Assembly (NCBI GenBank): GCA_037074615.1
Contig: CM073519.1
Location: 21,907,001-21,971,000, forward strand
DNA: 64,000 bases
Direction of reading: 5' to 3'
Source of the DNA: Leucaena leucocephala
Lineage: Eukaryota; Streptophyta; Magnoliopsida; Fabales; Fabaceae
Under the pieces are notes generated by a model. The model made no database searches. It was given only the letters and a program-made list of their open reading frames with translations, and was not told the DNA's origin. The position numbers were made by a program, and so were the translations under genes. Below are positions 1-12,005 of the stretch, piece after piece (positions within the stretch are counted from its first letter, which is position 1; each line of letters opens with the position of its first letter).

Positions 1-1015
1 ATAACTCAATCTCTAATTTAACTATTTAAAATATTAATTCTTATATTTTTAAAAAATATATATATATCATCAAATTTTAAAGATAAACTAATAAAACTAG
101 TAAGTTAAAGTTTAAAGATTGAATTTCAACTTAATTAAAACCCTAAAGACTAAGTTTTATCAAATCAAAATATAAGAACTGAATTACAACTAAATTAAAA
201 TTATATGGACTATTTAAGACCTTGAAAATGAAATATCTTCTAACAAATCCACCCACCAATGGTTTTTTATTTTAAAAAGAAAAAGAAAAAAAAGAAACCT
301 CCTTTACCTTAGGCTTGATAAGCCATAAATCCATCTGCACCAACCAGCTAATAATGCGAAAGAGCAACTTGGTAGCAGCCTTTTAGTGGCATATTCATAC
401 ATCTGGACCATACATAAGATTGTGGCAGATGGATAACATCTGGACCATTGCTGCATTAAGAGGGTACAAATATTGGGAGAACAGAGGGGGGAAAAGCTGA
501 ATAAGGGAACCCACCTCTAAAATATCAGTATCTGTTATGGAGAACCCCACCAATGCAAAATATTGCAGGTCATACCAGTAGAAACTCTCCAATATAATAT
601 GCAGTTTCTTAATAATAATTGAACAGGAAAAAAATCCTCATTATTGCAAAGGAAATGATACAATAATCCACAGCAGAAAATACCTGTACTTTGCTATTTA
701 TGTATACTTGAAAGGATCAAATGCCAAATTCTAATGCTCTATCAGAATTTAGAACCACTGTAGTGGTCCCTACTAACTATGCTCCCCTTGCATTTCACCT
801 AAGGTACGAACTCCTAAAGGATTTTTTTCACAATGGCTATCTCCGTCATCTATTATCCTCTACCACCCATTATCACAAGGGTCGGATGAACTGTTTATGA
901 AACAGCGCAGCCTTCAGATTTGCATTTAGTAAGCTAGTAATTCAGTAATGAAAAGTCATTTAGCCTTAAACCATACGTGGTCAAGTCATGTTGCCAAAGA
1001 TCATCCTCAACTGAT
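1..1015. other. 3' flank of the first gene, no gene seen
   Basis: This A+T-rich stretch contains no coding region that I can support. The part next to 1015 must hold the 3' untranslated region and polyadenylation site of the minus-strand gene that ends at 1016. The first 240 bases are short A/T-rich direct repeats typical of decayed transposon DNA. Short open frames here have no recognisable domain. Confidence 0.6.
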
Positions 1016-4000
1016 TTATGACTGTAGCATTGGAAAGAAAGCCCAACTGTTACTTGATCTACCTTCCTTCCCATCAACCTTCTTGTTAACCCACCAGTCG
1101 GAGCCATTGGAAGCATTACCAGAAACATCACATTTTGTGTTGTCAAAATTGAATTCTTTGGAAGAAGTAACAGAATGGTGCTTCTGACAGGAGTGCTCCC
1201 CTTCTCCAGGAGCTTTGTTATCAGCCCCATCATTTGAAGTTTCCCCTGAACATAAATCACACTTGATGGTGTCTTTTTGCATTTTTTCTGCATTAAAAGG
1301 GGCCCCAGCCAATATACCCTGTGAAGACACTGACATGTTTCGAGCCAATACCCCTGATTTATTGGCAAGACAGCGTGCAACATCTTCCCCAGTTAATTCA
1401 AATGAAACTCTGTGGTCAACTAGTGTTGCATTTGTTTGAAATCCATTCTCTGAATTGCCAAGTGAAGCTACCTTCGAAATCTGATTTTCCACAAAGATGC
1501 AGTCTCGAGTAGTTGGCACCATGCCATCAGCTGTCAATGTCCCAGAACCCAACCTTGAATCCTGCCCCATACCATCAGGTGTCATACAACCAGAACTTAG
1601 CCGTGATGCAAGCCCAACACCATCAGGTGTCAAAGATCCAGAACCTAGTCTTGAACCTTGCCCAGCGCCATCAGGTGTCAAAGATCCAGATCCAAGCCTT
1701 GAACTCCATTTACGAGTGTTTTCAAAACCCAGTATCTTTGGTGCTTCAAGAAAAGGGCGTCTATCAGGGAATGGAGTAGATGTACCAGAAGTTGAAATGG
1801 CCGATCCTGGTGATATGAGCTGAGAACCTGGGCTTCCTGGATACTGCTGGTAAGGCTGAAACTCACTATTGGATAATGTAAACTTCTGATTAGTCCCACT
1901 ATTTCTACGAGCACGATCCAACGAAGATGCTAACAATTGAGCAAATGGCACTTCAGGGGATGAAGGTGTTGTGAGCTGCACAGACTCAGAAGGGGGAGTG
2001 AAAGGAGCAGTAGATGGTTCAGTTGTAAAGTTAGAAAATACCGGTGGTGAAACTAACTGGGTTTCATAGGCATAAGGACCAACAGTGAACATGGAAGCAG
2101 GTCCACCAGGAGAGTAAGCATTTATAGAAAGAGAGGTCCGTGAGAGTAATCCAGCAGGTGATTGTATAGCAGATGGAGGATCAGATTGGAGGAACGATGC
2201 AGGAGAAGAAGGAGGCGCAATGAATGGCATTACAATGGTATTTGAAGTATTTGGTGCAGTTGTATTATCTGGGCCTGTCGGTGCAACAGGTTCAGGAACA
2301 AGAACGGCATGGCCAATTCGCTTGCTGCTTTTCTGAGATCCAAAACACCAATATAGGCTCCAGCAGCCACCCCAACGTTTTTTCTGCAATTAATTCAAGA
2401 AAACTTAACCACAAGGTGCTAAGGAGCCCAAATATGACTTTCATTTGTCATTGGCAATACAATTATTTAACACAAAAAAGAACAAAGCTAAACTACACTT
2501 TTCAAGAACACAAAAGTCACAAATATTGATTTTGTGCGCTAAAATATATTTATTTTCAACTTTACAGACTCAGTTATTATTTGAACAATCCTTACATAGT
2601 GAGAATCAATGTTTATAAATGAATAATCAAATAAAGATAGTCCAGCCGTTTTGTCCACCAAGGAATAACAAATTACAAAATCCTCTAGATTAAACATCAA
2701 TTTGTTTCAATATATTATTTTGTTATTCAGGTAATTCAATTATACTTTACTTACTGCTTAATCTGAAGTAATACAGCACCATTTTGGCAACAATGTAGTT
2801 TAAAAAGTTTTTCATTAAATATTGATTCTAAGAGAGATGGTGTCCTTTTTGGTGATGTAAGAGAGACATATTATCAGTTAGCAAAACGACAGACCCGAAA
2901 CAATATCGTGACAATTTGGAGATTCGACTGAAAGAGAAACAACAATTTAAGAACGAAGCTAAAACTTGTCCCGGCATTTCAGGAACAGTTTCGGCCAAAC
3001 GAACAGAATAAGCTTTTTGTAAGAAAATAATAGATTTCCTGATAGCAAATGGGAATACACATGCATTTAAGAAGTCTACTAGTTCTCTTGTACACTTTTA
3101 AAGGATCCTATCATGCCTATAAGAGAGGGGTTCCATTAAAGCCAAAAGTCATTAGCATATCCATTGCAAATGAAAACAAAGAAATCTCTGCTTTTACTAA
3201 GCCTGACCAATTGTTATATATATCAACTAAATGAATAAAAGGAACAACATCAGTAAGTTTTAGAAACAAAAGTAACATGCAGCACCAAGAAAAGCATTGT
3301 TGGAGCGCAAAATAACAATCCCTTATATAAGTCATTGCCTCATTGGAATCAATTATGCAGTCTATACTCAAACTACCCCATTCAGCACAGCTGAACAGTG
3401 TAAAATCAAATAAATTATCAGCAGGACTTGGAAATTATAGTATTGCAATATATAACAATTTTCCAAATGTCAGTATAGGAGACCCGCAAAAAGAAAATAC
3501 TAAAAAAAACCTAAACAAAGCAACTTGATTGCATAACAAAGGTCTGAGAAATGGACAGAATGCAGGTTGCTTGAGGAATGGGGGCCAAAGGTGGAGGTCA
3601 TGTACTCAATCCTCACAGTTAAGCGAAAATCATCATCACAAGGGAAAAATGTCCATAGAAATACTATGCCAAGTCTTTCTTCTTGAGGATTGATCACTGT
3701 CAACAGAATATGTGTTCAAAAAAGCACTATGCCCAGTTGCGAAATAAGAAGGCTAGCGGTCAGATCTTCTAGTTCATATAGAGAGACTGTACGAGAGCAG
3801 GAATAAGCATATGGCATTCTAAAATTAATAGATCTCTGCTAGTCAATTGAATCGATTGCACTGTGCAAAATACATATGGCTCACTGAATTGTAGTCGTCC
3901 TCATACTTCGTTGAGAACCAAGATGTTGGGCGATCAGCATCAAAGCGAAATAAAATTATCAGATTCATAATTAGATTAACCAAAAAGGCCCTAGATCCGA

Positions 4001-4375
4001 AAATTCGATTTCCTTTTTGTCGCAACTTTTTGCCAGCGACAAGGAAGAGTGTGAAAATGCTTAAAGTGGTCATCAAAATTTCAACGCAATCACTAGGTCA
4101 ATTAAAACTACCTTTAACACTCGGAAAAAGGAAAGAAAATAAAAGAAATAAAACACGCAGCCCAAGATCCCATTTTCAGTCCCTTGAACGCTGTTTTCCC
4201 AGTTTCCAAGCAGAACACTAAAAAAGAGACACGTACCATAAAATTCGCTTTTGTACTAGCATCACACACGAGAGAGACGTACCGGGACGGTTTGGGGTTG
4301 AACTCTGGACTCGGCGGTGATGATGGCGGTGGCCGCAGCATTTACAGTCTCTACGCTGTTACTAACGCTTCCCAT
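1016..4375 (-). CDS. Plant hydroxyproline-rich glycoprotein family protein (At5g52430-like), two exons
   Basis: Two exons: 4283-4375 (31 codons, ATG at 4375, donor GTACGT) and 1016-2383 (455 codons plus stop TAA). The 1899-bp intron ends in TTGCAG. The 486-residue product starts MGSVSNSVETVNAAATAI, then KKRWGGCWSLYWCFGS, RIGHAVLVPEP, a Ser/Pro/Thr-rich section, FAQLLASSLDRARRNSG and RVSFELTGEDVARCLA, and ends WAFFPMLQS. This order matches the plant-only family that Arabidopsis annotation calls 'hydroxyproline-rich glycoprotein family protein'. Despite that name I see no signal peptide and no extensin-type SPPPP repeats, so secretion is doubtful and the function is unknown. Residues about 261-324 are four tandem 16-residue units. 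Exon 1 is too short to be seen as an ORF and was found by matching the family N-terminus. No frame damage is visible. Recognition of the family is firm; expression is inferred. Confidence 0.88.
1511..1702 (-). repeat. Four in-frame 48-bp tandem repeats in the HRGP-family gene
   Basis: Four consecutive 16-codon units with the pattern SRLGSGSLTPDGxGxx. Units 1 and 2 are nearly identical, unit 3 reads SRLSSGCMTPDG and unit 4 reads SRLGSGTLTADG. The TPDG core makes a plausible Ser/Thr-Pro phosphorylation site that is lost in unit 4. Similar repeats occur in the Arabidopsis relatives as I recall them, so this is probably a family trait with variable copy number. Confidence 0.85.
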
Positions 4376-4780
4376 CCTGGATTCAGATGACGAAGCAGGA
4401 GATCCCTCCGGCGACGATAAGCCAAATTTCCGGTTACCGAAGATTGAGAGTCGACGGGAAAGTATTCACTTTCCGGCGAGATTCAATCATGAGAAAGAAT
4501 TCGATCTCAGAATAGAGAATCAGAAAGGGATAAATTATATGGCTTATCGTCCAGTTCTCTCTCTCTCTCTCTCCCTCTCCCCACCTCTTTCACAGTATCT
4601 AATCTATGCGTCTTGGTTCAGTTCCCCTCCAGTTTATATCCTCCGGTTACATCCATTTTTGCGCCAAACTATTGCCACGTCATCTGAAAAGATGGTTGGG
4701 ACCCACTTATTATTCATTTACATCGTCGTTTTATCTTTTTTTTTTTTTTTTAACATTATCGTAATTTTTATGTTAAGTTA
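4376..4780 (-). promoter_or_regulatory. Probable 5' UTR/promoter of the HRGP-family gene with a pyrimidine tract
   Basis: This sequence lies directly upstream of the minus-strand ATG. It contains a (CT)n run at 4556-4580, which reads as (GA)n on the coding strand. Such GA/CT tracts are common in plant 5' UTRs and core promoters. A T14 run lies near 4737-4751. No TATA box could be placed with confidence. Confidence 0.4.
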
Positions 4781-4829
4781 TATATTAATTATCACCCACG
4801 TGGGGGTTAGGGCAAACATAAAATTATAG

Positions 4830-5590
4830 TTTTATAAGGATAAATTATAGTTTTATAAAAATTTTAAATAAATATTTATTTTAGTCTATAAATATTTTTA
4901 AATTAAATTATAATTTAAAATTATAATTTTAGATAAATTTTTTAAAATAATTTATGGATAGAAAAAATAGTTTATAAGCATCAAAATATTTCTTTATCTC
5001 TACTTTTCTGACACTCCGTCTCCTCTCTGCATCTCGTCCTCTCTCCTCATCTCTTTCCTTTACTATTGTCCTTCATTTTCGTAGTCTGTCTAACACTAGT
5101 TGTTGTTATTGATTATTCTTCGTCATCGTTGTATGTAAGTCTCGTGGAGATTATCTACGTCATTGGGTCTCATCGAAGACTTCTACAGCGGTGGGTCGTG
5201 TTCTTCTTTAGCTCTGTCGTCTTCTTCAGCTCTCTTCTCTCTCTTTGTCCAATAGAAAAGCCTCATTCGTCTCTCTCTTTTCTCTCCTTCATCCTTCATC
5301 ATGAGCCATGATAAACAATAATATTGAAAAGTAGAGATGGGATGAGAGCTATGATAAACAATATGCTAATGAGAAAATGAACAGTCATGAGATATAAGAT
5401 AAATAGTGCCATCCAATTATTTGTTTATCTTGTATATTTTCTAATAATTTATAAATTATAAAAGTCATTTTAGTAATAATCATTTAAACAATAATTTACT
5501 CATAATCACTTTTTTCCATAAGTATTTCTCTAGAAGAACTTATCCAAAAATACTTTAAAATTATTTTTTCTATAAAACTCTTATCTAAAA
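4830..5590 (+). repeat. Unnamed repeat with pyrimidine-rich core, copy A
   Basis: First of five related segments. Shared features in order are an A/T-rich start with TTTTAGATAAATT (near 4925), a C/T-rich middle (about 4990-5300), and an end with TAATAATCATTTAAACA followed by CATAATCACTTTTTTCCAT (near 5475-5520). The short open frame 5066-5311 is just the pyrimidine-rich core translated into a Ser/Leu/Phe string. Borders are approximate and no clear terminal inverted repeat was found. Confidence 0.55.
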
Positions 5591-5689
5591 CCTAATACAA
5601 ATGAGCCATATATCTAAAAGTAACTTTAAATTTTATTATTCGTATATAGTATGTGTTTAGAAAATAATAAAATCATGGATTTAAAAGGG

Positions 5690-6310
5690 CTAAAGGTTTT
5701 AAGAAATTTTAAAACAAACAGTCATATTTATTTAAAATAACTTATAAACTAAATTATAGTTTTAAACCATAGTTTTAGATAAACTACTAAGAATAACCTA
5801 TGGAGTAAGAAAAGAGCTTATAGACGATCCAATGACCATTTTACCGTTATTTTTTCCACTATCCCCTCTCCCTTCTCTTCCGTCATCATCGTGTGCCTTC
5901 TTTTGCCTTTCGTCCTCTGTTATTCTCACTGAACTTTCTCCTCTATCGCTTCCACCGTTCGATGAGCTCTATAAGTCGTTGATGCACGCTGCCCTCCTCT
6001 GTTCATCATCACTGCAAGTTGTCCTCGACTTGCCTGAGAGATATGAGAAGATAAGACCCTGATACTGTATAGTGAGAAAATGAGAGGGATATGACAAAAG
6101 GAAGAAGAGATGCTAATTATGTGTGATGGGATAAGATAATGATATGCACATTGATTATAATTGTTATTTTTTTTATCTCATATATATTTTAATAATTTAT
6201 TAATCACAAAAATATTCTAATAATAATTATCTAAATACTCATTTATTTAGAATTATTTTTTTTTTAAATTCTTCATTATAAGAATTTATTCAAAAATACC
6301 TTTTTAGAAG
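5690..6310 (+). repeat. Unnamed repeat with pyrimidine-rich core, copy B
   Basis: It has the same order of blocks as copy A: TAGTTTTAGATAAACT near 5765, CCAATGACCATTTTACC near 5829, a C/T-rich core at about 5850-5960, and AATAATTATCTAAATACTCA near 6220. It stands in direct orientation 100 bp after copy A, so the two may be a tandem pair. The frame at 5832-6062 is low-complexity and is not a gene. Confidence 0.55.
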
Positions 6311-7004
6311 GATTAGTTCTTGTGGCCATATAGTTATGCATACGTAAAAAAATTATTTCATTTTTATAATAATCAATATAAACATATTAACAAATATATT
6401 AATATCATATTCATGTTCGAAGCCTCTATAAAGATACGTGGAAATATTAATCACTAGGATGGCTGTTGGTCATTACTATTTTTAGTTAAATTGTTAACGT
6501 TTTCTTTGACCTTTTTGAAGTTTATAAACAATACTTTATTCTCATAAAATCCCTTTAAAACTAACAAACAATTTAGACAAGTAATATTTTAAAACAAATT
6601 ATATTTAAGGGTTATATTTAGTGAGTCAAATTTTAAGTTGAAAGTTGTGGTATGCTATAGAGACTTTGCTTTAGCAAAATTCGAGTAATATCTCGTTAAT
6701 TAGGGATTAATTCTTTTAAAATATAAAGATTATTAAATTAGATTTTACCTCTGTTAATAAAGTATTTTATATATGTATCACCTAGTTCAAACCATTTAAG
6801 CATGTTATTTATAAATAATATATTATTATTAAGATTTATAATTTCATTTAGCTATTTTATTTTTAACAGGATTGGATGCACTATTCATCAATTAGGAATA
6901 GCTTAACTTATTTGAGTTGTTAATTTACTTATAAATATATATTATATTTTATGTCTCATACCTTTATACAAACTATATAAAAATTAGTAGCATTATTATC
7001 TTAT
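6311..7004. other. A+T-rich intergenic DNA
   Basis: No gene, RNA or complete mobile element could be recognised. Short runs of A/T-rich direct repeats suggest old transposon debris. Confidence 0.5.
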
Positions 7005-7792
7005 CACTATTAAAAAATATTTCTTATGTCACTATTTCACAGCAGTTTTAATGATATTTTATAAATAAGTTTAGTATTAAAACATTTTAATGGCAATTTT
7101 TATCACTTTTTACCGTGGTTACCGTAAAAAATCTCTACAAAATTTAAAAAATCATGAATTCAATTTGTTTTACTTTATCAGTGGTCTTGTTTTTCTTTTT
7201 CACCACTATAGACTTTAATAAATGCTATTTTTTGATATTTTTCCTTTAGCTTTGATGCTTAGCTCAGTCGTTAATATTTTTCTCTATCGTTTCTATTGTT
7301 TTTTATATCGTAAAAGTATTAAGTCATTATTTAATTTATTCATTTGCTTTTTTTTTCTTTTTAACTAAATCTATAACTTTTTTTTTATATCTACAATTTT
7401 TTGTCAAAACTTCAACATTTTAGTTAGACTGACTGTAGTAAGTAATAGGTGGTGGCAGATAGAGTTTATTGAAAAAAATTAAAATATTTTTAATAAAAGA
7501 AACTTATGGATTTTTAGTTTATTTATCATATCTTTAATCTTTTCTCTCCATATTTAGTCTGATATTTTTTATGAGTGTTACTGAAGTGGCTGATAGTATG
7601 TATAGGCAGAAGAAAGCAAAAAAAAAAAATTCAAAGCAATTATTTTAAAATCATTATAAAAAGATTACCTTTAACTGTAGTTATAAAATTACAATTAAAA
7701 TATAGACTTATAATAACGTTTGAATTCATCACACTTTTAAAACTATTATGAAAAGTCATTTTAACTATTTTTATAAGTTTTTTTTAGTAGTG
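7005..7792. mobile_element. CACTA-type non-autonomous element (MITE) with TAT target duplication
   Basis: The left end reads CACTATTAAAAAATATT and the right end, reverse-complemented, reads CACTACTAAAAAAAACTTAT. These are matching CACTA-superfamily inverted termini. The three bases outside each end are TAT (7002-7004 and 7793-7795), giving the 3-bp target duplication expected of the En/Spm superfamily. The 788-bp interior is A/T-rich without coding potential, so it needs a transposase supplied elsewhere. Confidence 0.72.
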
Positions 7793-7990
7793 TATACACT
7801 ATATAAAGATAAGTAATATTATTTTCTTACTTATAAATAGTATTTAATATTGATATATAAATATTGATGATAAACATTCTTTTTATCCATATCTACACTT
7901 GATTTATTAAACAATCATCATCATAAATTAAATTAATAAATTAACTTAGACTTAGTTGTAAGTTGAGGGATACCATTCAAAACTAAAAAA

Positions 7991-8739
7991 TAAGGATATG
8001 TATAAAGCCCGTGGTCTAAAATGTCTATCTGAGCCCGCAATAAAAAAACCCTGCCTAACCCAATAAATATAAGGTAGGGCTGGGCATCAGCTGCAAAATA
8101 TAACATATACATTTTTCAGGCTGGACACCGGGTATAGGGGCTACCCTGCCCTGTCCATGAGCACCCCTTTTTTTATTTTATTTTTATTTTTTTTTCTATC
8201 TTAGAAGGAAGAATATGATAGCTACTGGTGACTAGAAAGTTATTTTAAAAATGAGTAATTAAGTAGATAAGTTGTATATTTTAATATTTATAATTATACT
8301 AATTTTTTCTTTTGTTTTAATTTTGTTAATTATCATATAATTATATTAAAAATTATAATTATTTATTTTATTTTTTTATATGCTTTATCTTTGTCAATAT
8401 TGGGGAGACTGATACAAATTTACAATTATAAACTACTTAGACTTCAACGTTTATTTTTATATACAATGGATCTCAATATTTTAATTATTACATTTATTGC
8501 CTTATTCTTAGTAAATTATTGATATTATTTAACTCTTGAAGACACATGAATATGGTATTATTTTAGAAGTTTATAATTATAGTTTTTTTCACAACATGAA
8601 CATGCCCAACCTGCTCATACCCTATCCAAAATTATTAGGGCTTTTATCTGATAAGGCCGGACATCGGGTTGTAAAATACAGCCCATACTTTTTTTAGATA
8701 AGGTATCGAGCAGGGTAACCCTATCCATGCATATCCCTA
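7991..8739. mobile_element. hAT-like non-autonomous element
   Basis: The left end reads TAAGGATATGTATAAAGCCC and the right end, reverse-complemented, reads TAGGGATATGCATGGATAGG, which match over about 10 bp. The subterminal DNA is unusually G+C-rich, with repeated phrases such as GGACACCGGGTATAGG on the left and GGACATCGGGTTGTA on the right, the usual look of Ac/Tip100-type hAT ends. The flanking octamers CTAAAAAA and CACAAAAA agree at 6 of 8 positions. There is no transposase ORF. Confidence 0.55.
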
Positions 8740-8954
8740 CACAAAAAAGTCAGAGCTGTGGTGCCAACACTTTCTCCCCTATTCTAAATATAAAATAATT
8801 ATTAAATATTTAAAATATTGATCACCACATGTTTGTAACTGTCATTATGAATTGACAATTTTACCATTGCCTTTAACTTATGATGCCATGCTGTTAAAAA
8901 GGGGTGAAATGATGAGGCGGGGCTTTTATTTTGTGTTTGTTTGGTAAAATATCA

Positions 8955-9425
8955 AACTTTGATTTTAATTTTTTTTATGTAAAATTTTGATTTAAAAACA
9001 ATTTAAAATAAATAATTATATTTATTTATTTTTTTAAAAAATTAAATTATAATTTAAAATTAAAATTTTAGATAATTTATTGAGATTAATTTATAGAATA
9101 TTAAAAATATTTATAAATTAATTAATTATTATTTTACTTATATTTTTTCTTACACACTCTCCTTTCTCATTTTTTTTCACACACTCTCTCTTATCTCTCT
9201 TTTATATCCTCTCTCTCATCTTTTATCTCTCTCTTCTATACCATCTCTTCTATTATCTATCCTATATTTAATAAAAGTATAACTTTTTTAATAATTTTTT
9301 AATTATAATTTTTTAATAATAATTATCTAAACACTTATTTATTTAAAATTATTTTTTTATAAATTTTTTTAAAATTATCTAATTTTTTTAATAATTTTTT
9401 TTTAAATTCTTATTTAAACGGTTTT
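8955..9425 (+). repeat. Unnamed repeat with pyrimidine-rich core, copy C
   Basis: This is the shortest copy. The start block has ATTTTAGATAATTTATTG near 9062. A C/T-rich core of CTCTCTCAT-type runs lies at about 9170-9260. The end block has AATAATTATCTAAACACTTA near 9305 and finishes near CTTATTTAAACGG at about 9410. The core length differs between copies while the two outer blocks are conserved. Confidence 0.5.
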
Positions 9426-11509
9426 TTGGGATCGGGAGAAGTAGGGGTGGCGTGAGATCCTCGTGACTAGGTGATGGCGTTATTATGTTGCTTTTATCCG
9501 CCTTCACATGACTCTTGTGACCGTTATTGTGTAGTCATCCCTATTTTATTATGGTGCGCATTCTTAATCAGGCATATACTGACCTTCCCATGGAATATAC
9601 ACTGTACCCCACCGTTGACCTGATCATCTGATGGCGGCGCATGTCTAATTCATGTAAATGATTTTGTGAGATTTTCTGATTGTATCATCGGTAGAGATTT
9701 TATTTTAATTTTAAATAAAATACTTCAATCAACTTATACTTTAAAATGATAAAGTTTTTTAAACTATTTACTTTTTAGCTAAATTAAATATTAATATTGA
9801 TTACTTATAATATAATAATTAAATAGAGTGTTTTAAAAAAAACTAATAAATACTTTTATAAAAATTTAACTTAATTTATTTTTTTTAATTATTTATTTAA
9901 TTTTTATATTTAATAGAATAATTGACGGGATCATGAGGTTTATCTTCAAAAATTAAAAATAGGGAATTTCTCAAAAAAATTAAAGGAATTTCTTGTCAGA
10001 ATTTTAAATATTAAGGGCATGTTTGCTTAAGTTTTATTTTTCAGTTAAGAATAATTTTCTTTTTAAAATAGTCACTTTTTTAATTTTTTTACCATGTTAG
10101 TTTAATCTTTTGAAAATAATCTGAAGTAAATAAAAAACAGAGAGCATGTTTTTTAATTATTTTAACAGACTATTTTGAGTAGCTCCTGAAAATAATCGAT
10201 TGCAGTAGATGAGATAAAAATGTCATAACAATATGGAAATACATGAAGATATTATAATATTTAAAATTAACTAAATAATAAATCATTTTATATGAACAAA
10301 GATCCATCTAAACATCATAAAATATTAAAATTATAGTAAATCACTTTTTATAATTATTACCAAACATAATTTTTTTATCTTTTATAAAATTCCTAAAATA
10401 TTTAAAAATAACTTATTTGTTAAATATACAACTTGATATTTATAAATATGTCATAGTCTAAGGGAGTTTTTTTTCTCTAATAATTAGTCTATTTTTAATA
10501 TGAAATATTCCATTTATACATACAAAATAAAATATTTCACAATTAATTATATAACATGATATTAAAATTTAAATAAATATTCTATATCCATACGTAAATT
10601 CAATAAAAAAAATACTTAAAGGTAACTTGTCAATAATTACTGAACAAGAAGTGACTGTAGTGTAGAGGACGATTAGCATTGAAAAAAAATGAGGGTCCCA
10701 AAGTAAAATTTATTTTTTCTTAACAATTACTAGCATTCAACAGGGAGTTTATTAGAACTCGTTAAAATAAAAATCCTCAACAGCAAATGTACTTTGAAGT
10801 GGCTCCAACTTTTTCACAAGATTGGATTTTGTTTTCCCAATTTACTTTATTTGTTGAAGTGATGATGTGCTTTTTAGCATCAAGTAACACATCATATATT
10901 ATAGTGGTGAAAAGGTTGTAGTAATTATTAATAATTAACGTATAATTAAAGTAACAGTTGTTTTTTAAAAAAAATAAAAAAAAGATTTGAAGGGAGGGAG
11001 AAAAAAGAGACTTTATGGGGAAAGCCAAGGGAATTGTCAAAGAAGCGCACGTGTGCGGATTCACTCGTATTTGGGTGGGTGAGAGTGACAGCCTAGAAAG
11101 CTTTTTCACTATTCTAAACTTGCACGAGTGGTTCTCCCTCCCCACGTTATCCTTTTCCCACACTGATATTGATATCTCAACCATTTTTCGTCTGCCCCCT
11201 CCTCTCTCCCTCTCTCTCTCATACATAAAGCACCTTTCGCTATTTTCTCCCCGATATTGCCCTTAATTATTTTTTATGGAAAAACAAATCTAATGCATCC
11301 ACGTATCATTAATACTTCTCTCCCTCCAATTTTTAATATAAAATATATTTAATTAATTTTATAAAATTAAAAAAATTAATTAATTAAATTAATTAATATA
11401 TATAATTTTTTAAATTATCGTAATTATTTTTTTTAACTTTCTTCCTCTCTTATTTAATTATTATTAAAATAGTATCAATAAAATCAATTTAAAAAAGTTA
11501 ATAAATGGG
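9426..11509. other. Intergenic DNA with two less A+T-rich islands
   Basis: No gene is supported. About 9430-9650 is less A+T-rich than its surroundings but has no long frame. About 10990-11270 is a promoter-like island with a G-box core CACGTG inside GCGCACGTGTGCGG (near 11045-11058) and a CT run at 11200-11222. The open frames that overlap it on both strands are not convincing, and no gene follows within several kb. The rest is A/T-rich. Confidence 0.4.
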
Positions 11510-12005
11510 TATATTTGTATAAGAGTTTAAAAAATAATTTTTGAATAGTTTTGAGATAAAAATTTATGGAAAAAATGATTATGAATAAATGAGTATTTAG
11601 ATAGTTATTATCAGAAGAAGTTTTGTGATTAAAAAATAATTAGAAAGTATATAATTTTATTAAAAATAAAAAGGCTGAAAGAGGAGAGAGGCTGGATAAA
11701 AAAAAGAGAGATAAGAGAGAATAGATGATATAGAAGATATGAGAGAGAAGAGAGGTTGGAAAGGAGAGAGGAGAGAGGAGAGATGATAGATGATGTAAAA
11801 AGAGTAAGGGTAAAATAGTAATTAGGTAGTATATAAGTTCTTTTATTATTATAGAATATGATCTTAGTAGTTTATTTAAAACTTTAGTTTTAAACTATAA
11901 TTTGATCCAAAAACTCTTTTAAACAAATCTAACTTTTTATTTTAAAATTTTTTCAAGTCAAAGTTTGGACTAGAAACTATTTTAAAATCACGGTTTGAGT
12001 GGTTA
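11510..12005 (-). repeat. Unnamed repeat with pyrimidine-rich core, copy D (inverted)
   Basis: On the minus strand it shows the same blocks as copies A-C and E: GTTTAAAAGAGTTTTTGG, then TTTTAAATAAACTACTAAG, TACTATTTTACCCTTACTC, a C/T-rich core (plus strand GAGAGAGAGG-type, about 11680-11800), and ATAACTATCTAAATACTCAT. It is the only copy seen in reverse orientation, which argues for transposition rather than local duplication. Confidence 0.55.

Noticed and set aside
934..1383. 149-codon minus-strand frame overlapping the HRGP-family exon
   Set aside because: It is the same DNA read in another frame; the 1016-2383 frame matches the known family across its whole length.
10777..11226. 149-codon minus-strand frame
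   Set aside because: It translates the CT/GA tract and A/T-rich DNA into low-complexity sequence; its overlap with a plus-strand frame gives no support to either.
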